Below, one piece after another: positions 63,230 to 64,000 of a stretch of DNA of 64,000 nt. The notes beneath the pieces were generated by a model, which had not been told where the DNA came from, did no database searches, and saw nothing but the letters and a program-made list of their open reading frames with translations. The stretch is taken from NCBI GenBank assembly GCA_020861185.1, contig JAJBSV010000012.1, positions 1 to 64,000 of the forward strand. The letters run 5' to 3'. This DNA comes from Ruminococcus sp. Its GTDB lineage: Bacteria > Bacillota > Clostridia > Oscillospirales > Ruminococcaceae. How positions within the stretch are numbered: the stretch's first letter is position 1; every line of letters starts with the position of its first letter. A program made the position numbers and the translations under genes.

Positions 63230-64000
63230 CTACTTGACGTAGTCAAACTCATAGCCGCAGACGGAAACGGTGTCGCCGTCCGCTACTCCCTGCTTCTCGA
63301 GCTCTGCGATAATTCCGCTCGACTGGAGAACAAGCTCGAAATGCTGAAGCGACTCGTAGTCGTTCGGGTCTATCATGCGGATAATTCCCTCGAGCCATTC
63401 CGCTTCGACGAAGTAAACGCCATCCTCGACTGTTACCTCGAAGCTTCTGTCCTTTGCAAGCTCCTCCGGGTTCCACTCGGGAGCCTGTTCGGGCTCGAAG
63501 ACCTTGAGCGGCGGGAGCTTTGAAAGCTCTTCGGCGCAATAGTCGACTAGCTCCTTCGTTCCCATTGTGGTCGCGGCGGAAATCTCGAAGACGGGAAGTC
63601 CCATATCCTCGATATACTCCCTGAACCTAGCCATCTGCTCCTCGGTCGCCATGTCGCACTTGTTGGCGGCTACGACCTGCGGCACGTTCGCCAGATCCTC
63701 GCTGAAATTGGCGAGTTCCCGGTTTATCGCTTCGTAATCCTCGATTGGGTCTCTGCCCTCCGAGCCGGAAACGTCCACAACATGGACTATCAAACGACAC
63801 CTCTCGACATGTCTTAAGAACTCGTGCCCGAGTCCTATTCCTTCGCTTGCGCCCTCGATAAGTCCCGGGATGTCCGCCATGACGAACGAATTGCCGTCGG
63901 CGACTTTAACTACTCCCAGAACGGGGGTCAGAGTCGTAAAGTGATAGTTCGCAATCTTCGGCTTTGCCGCCGATACGACCGATATGAGCGTCGATTTTCC
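63230..64000 (-). CDS. obg: Obg GTPase, C-terminal part (cut by window edge)
   Basis: The frame runs to the window edge; the tracked start at 63880 is internal. It begins in the P-loop (GKSTLISVVSAAKPKIANYHFTTLTPVLGVV), followed by DIPGLIEGASEGIGLGHEFLRH (G3), ANKCD (G4) and SAAT (G5). The C-terminal OCT domain (RSFEVTVEDGVYFVEAEWLEGIIRMIDPNDYESLQHFELVLQSSGI) ends at FDYVK. Ribosome-associated GTPase of 50S assembly. The Obg fold N-terminus lies outside. Confidence 0.95.
   Translation of the reverse strand, partial: GKSTLISVVSAAKPKIANYHFTTLTPVLGVVKVADGNSFVMADIPGLIEGASEGIGLGHEFLRHVERCRLIVHVVDVSGSEGRDPIEDYEAINRELANFSEDLANVPQVVAANKCDMATEEQMARFREYIEDMGLPVFEISAATTMGTKELVDYCAEELSKLPPLKVFEPEQAPEWNPEELAKDRSFEVTVEDGVYFVEAEWLEGIIRMIDPNDYESLQHFELVLQSSGIIAELEKQGVADGDTVSVCGYEFDYVK

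Overview
The window looks like a gut Clostridia (Bacillota) genome, probably Oscillospirales. This is inferred from AGGAGG-type ribosome sites, frequent TTG starts, the obg / Mini-RNase III / yebC backbone and the Clostridia-type conjugative module; no 16S rRNA is present. About 52.5 kb at the left is an integrated conjugative element (ICE), cut by the left edge of the window. It ends in a 3' fragment of tRNA-Ser(CGA) at 52460-52520. To the right lies chromosome.

Layout of the ICE. (1) 0.2-13.2 kb, plus strand: cargo. It holds an EVE-domain McrBC restriction system, a row of Sel1-repeat paralogues (the first broken), a stand-alone homologue of the McrB N-terminal domain, an HD-type alarmone hydrolase, small beta-rich proteins, and a MORN-repeat gene behind a SAM-I-like riboswitch. 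(2) 13.2-14.3 kb, minus strand: four small unknown proteins with their own promoter. (3) 14.6-49.85 kb, minus strand: the conjugation module, read right to left: replication-type protein, PcfB, VirD4, two Maff2 pilin-like proteins, VirB6, PrgI, VirB4, an orphan methyltransferase, CD1108/DUF4315/CD1107 proteins, topoisomerase III, ArdC-like, TTRAP and ArdA-like proteins. One AAA/DUF4143 gene sits on the opposite strand with its own promoter and terminator. (4) 50.0-51.4 kb, plus strand: an Rpn-type nuclease with a strong internal start, followed by two stand-alone copies of its C-terminal module. (5) 51.5-52.1 kb: a DNA-binding gene beside the tRNA attachment site.

A second element is nested in the ICE. 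A 15.6-kb Tn4451-type mobilizable element (31652-47263) sits inside virD4. It carries tnpX, tnpV, tnpW, a MobV-like relaxase with an oriT-like palindrome, a primase, a VapE-type helicase, a giant BspA-like surface protein and a scrambled AlwI-type restriction-modification locus. Both boundaries can be read from the sequence. Removing the element with one GG retained restores a 589-codon virD4 reading frame. Joining the element's ends builds a TTGACA-17-TAAAAT promoter that points into tnpX. Excision should therefore repair the host's coupling protein and switch on the recombinase together.

Chromosome, 52.5-64 kb: a nitroreductase, prmA, an ECF transporter S component, a PH-domain protein, a four-gene redox/membrane operon, an MvaI/BcnI-type restriction-modification system with a controller gene, yebC, mrnC and obg (cut by the right edge).

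Four one-base frameshifts in short homopolymers interrupt otherwise intact genes: two in the Sel1 gene, one in the DUF1295 gene and one in the MvaI-like nuclease. They may be sequencing errors or real lesions.
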